NCBI RefSeq assembly: GCF_026340465.1
Contig: NZ_JAPEPC010000001.1
Location: 2,173,501 to 2,237,500 of the forward strand
Source of the DNA: Streptomyces sp. NBC_01306
Lineage (GTDB): Bacteria > Actinomycetota > Actinomycetes > Streptomycetales > Streptomycetaceae
Direction: 5' to 3'
DNA length: 64,000 nucleotides
A model generated the notes under the pieces. The model ran no database searches. It was not told the origin of the DNA and worked only from the letters and a program-made list of their open reading frames with translations. Positions 63,062-64,000 of this stretch are shown here, piece after piece; position 1 is the first letter of the stretch, and the number at the start of each line of letters is the position of its first letter. Position numbers and translations under genes: made by a program.

Positions 63062-64000
63062 TCACGGCGTGACGATGGCGAAATCGGGGTCGGGGGTGTC
63101 GAGCAGGCCGACCAGGGTCGCGAGGACCTGGGGATCACCCTGGACGTGGACGCCGTCCAGTCCCTTGCCGGCCAGGACGGCGAGGAGTTGCGGTTTGGTC
63201 AGGGTCAAGGTCAGGTCGGCGGCCGGGACCGGGTCGCTCGCCTCCGGGCCGGTGCTGCGGTAGGTGAGGGCTCCGTTGGACAGCAGCAGGTGCCAGGTAC
63301 GGCCCTCGTCGGTGACGTTCCAGCTCATCGTGAGCTTCTCGTTCCACGCGCGCGGGCCGTCGACGCGGATGGCGAGGGAGTCGATGAGCATGTCGACGGT
63401 GAGCGCCATCGCCATCTCGGGGTTGGTCGTCTCCAGCGCGGTGTGCGCGACGGTGCCGCGCAGCTCCTGGGCGCCCATCAGGTAGAAGTTGCGCCAGGTG
63501 CCGTTCTCCGCGCCGTGGCCGAGCTTTTCGTACACCGCGGCCAGTGCCTGCGTGGCGGTGGCGTCGTCGGGGGCGGCGAAGACGGCGTGCCCCAGCAGGG
63601 TCGCGGCGAAGCGCAGGTCCCCGGAGGCCGCGTACTCCTGGCCCTTGGCGACCAGCGCGGACACGCCGCCGTAGTCGGCGGCGAACCGCTTGGCCTGCTC
63701 GACCGGCGGGTGCTCCCACAGGTGGGCGGGGTTGCCGTCGAACCAGCCCATGTAGCGCTGGTAGATGGCCTTCACGTTGTGACTGACCGAGCCGTAGTAA
63801 CCACGGTTGGCCCACCGGTTCGCGATCGCCGGCGGCAGCTCGATCCGCTCGGCGATCTCCATGCCGGTCAGTCCCTGGTTGGTCATGCGCAGGGTCTGGT
63901 CGTGCAGGTACGCCCACATGTCCCGCTGGCCTGCCAGATGTTCGACGATGCGGTCCCGGCCCCAGGTGGGCCAGTGGTGGGAGGCGAACGCGACCTCCGC
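63062..64000 (-). CDS. Alkylsulfatase-like metallo-hydrolase (C-terminal part; N-terminus beyond window)
   Basis: The visible 312 residues begin EVAFASHHWPTWG, the end of the metallo-beta-lactamase domain of SdsA1/YjcS-type alkylsulfatases (ASHHWP is typical). The dimerisation domain follows, with YLHDQTLRMTNQGLTG, IAERIELPP, VSHNVKAIYQRYMGWFDGNP and an SCP2-like C-terminal domain (about the last 125 residues). These enzymes split long-chain alkyl sulfates, and some homologues are linear primary or secondary alkylsulfatases. The metal-binding HxHxDH would lie right of the window. Confidence 0.85.
   Translation of the reverse strand, partial: AEVAFASHHWPTWGRDRIVEHLAGQRDMWAYLHDQTLRMTNQGLTGMEIAERIELPPAIANRWANRGYYGSVSHNVKAIYQRYMGWFDGNPAHLWEHPPVEQAKRFAADYGGVSALVAKGQEYAASGDLRFAATLLGHAVFAAPDDATATQALAAVYEKLGHGAENGTWRNFYLMGAQELRGTVAHTALETTNPEMAMALTVDMLIDSLAIRVDGPRAWNEKLTMSWNVTDEGRTWHLLLSNGALTYRSTGPEASDPVPAADLTLTLTKPQLLAVLAGKGLDGVHVQGDPQVLATLVGLLDTPDPDFAIVTP

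Overview
The window is high-GC DNA from a filamentous actinomycete, almost certainly Streptomyces. The reasons are the third-position G/C bias, frequent GTG starts, rare TTA (bldA-type) codons, a WhiB-like gene, SpoIIE and STAS regulators, and a housekeeping gene order (ychF, ppgK, ispH, permease, xseA, xseB, nitroreductase, DUF4245, glpX, wblI, two fumarases, catalase, PBP, oxyR/ahpCD). As I remember it, this order is colinear with the S. coelicolor SCO5030-5061 region.

Positions 1-13388 look like an accessory biosynthetic gene cluster. It carries a ParB/StrR-type regulator (cut by the left edge), an OxyD/PieD-like asparagine-synthase-type amidotransferase, a PrpF-fold isomerase, an acyl-CoA dehydrogenase-like flavoprotein, a dihydroorotase-type cyclic amidohydrolase, and two aromatic-type FAD monooxygenases (the second resembling 2,6-dihydroxypyridine 3-hydroxylase). 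It also has two SAM methyltransferases, an orphan LuxR regulator with a degenerate receiver, a 35-residue ORF, an MFS exporter and an ArsR-rhodanese regulator. No PKS or NRPS core is visible, although one could lie left of the window. My working inference is that the enzymes make and tailor a small N-heterocycle of hydroxypyridine, pyridone or imide type. Two genes (amidotransferase and LuxR) contain TTA codons.

Positions 13.4-32.8 kb are core chromosome. They hold the GTPase YchF, polyphosphate glucokinase, IspH, an amino-acid permease, exonuclease VII, a nitroreductase, GlpX, WblI, a class I fumarase behind a candidate iron box, FumC, a GAF-SpoIIE-HATPase phosphatase with a TTA codon, and catalase. 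Strong hairpin terminators separate most transcription units.

Positions 32.9-44.5 kb hold a bifunctional penicillin-binding protein with a repetitive C-terminal tail. Two paralogous ABC-FtsX cassettes follow, flanking a PadR regulator and preceded by a 13-bp iterated operator. Then comes the divergent oxyR/ahpCD peroxide-response locus.

Positions 44.5-64 kb are mixed. They include an AI-2E family protein, a secreted lytic transglycosylase with a long leader, PhoH, UppS, an aldo/keto reductase, a prepilin peptidase and a P450. An IS200/IS605-type tnpB remnant sits between a truncated GntR gene and a 5'-damaged methyltransferase. There is a STAS protein lacking the phosphoacceptor Ser, a 1098-residue beta-helix/double-AAA+ protein, a secreted erythromycin-esterase-like protein, a hotdog thioesterase remnant, a mycosin-like subtilase without its catalytic Ser, and the C-terminal part of an alkylsulfatase-like protein cut by the right edge.
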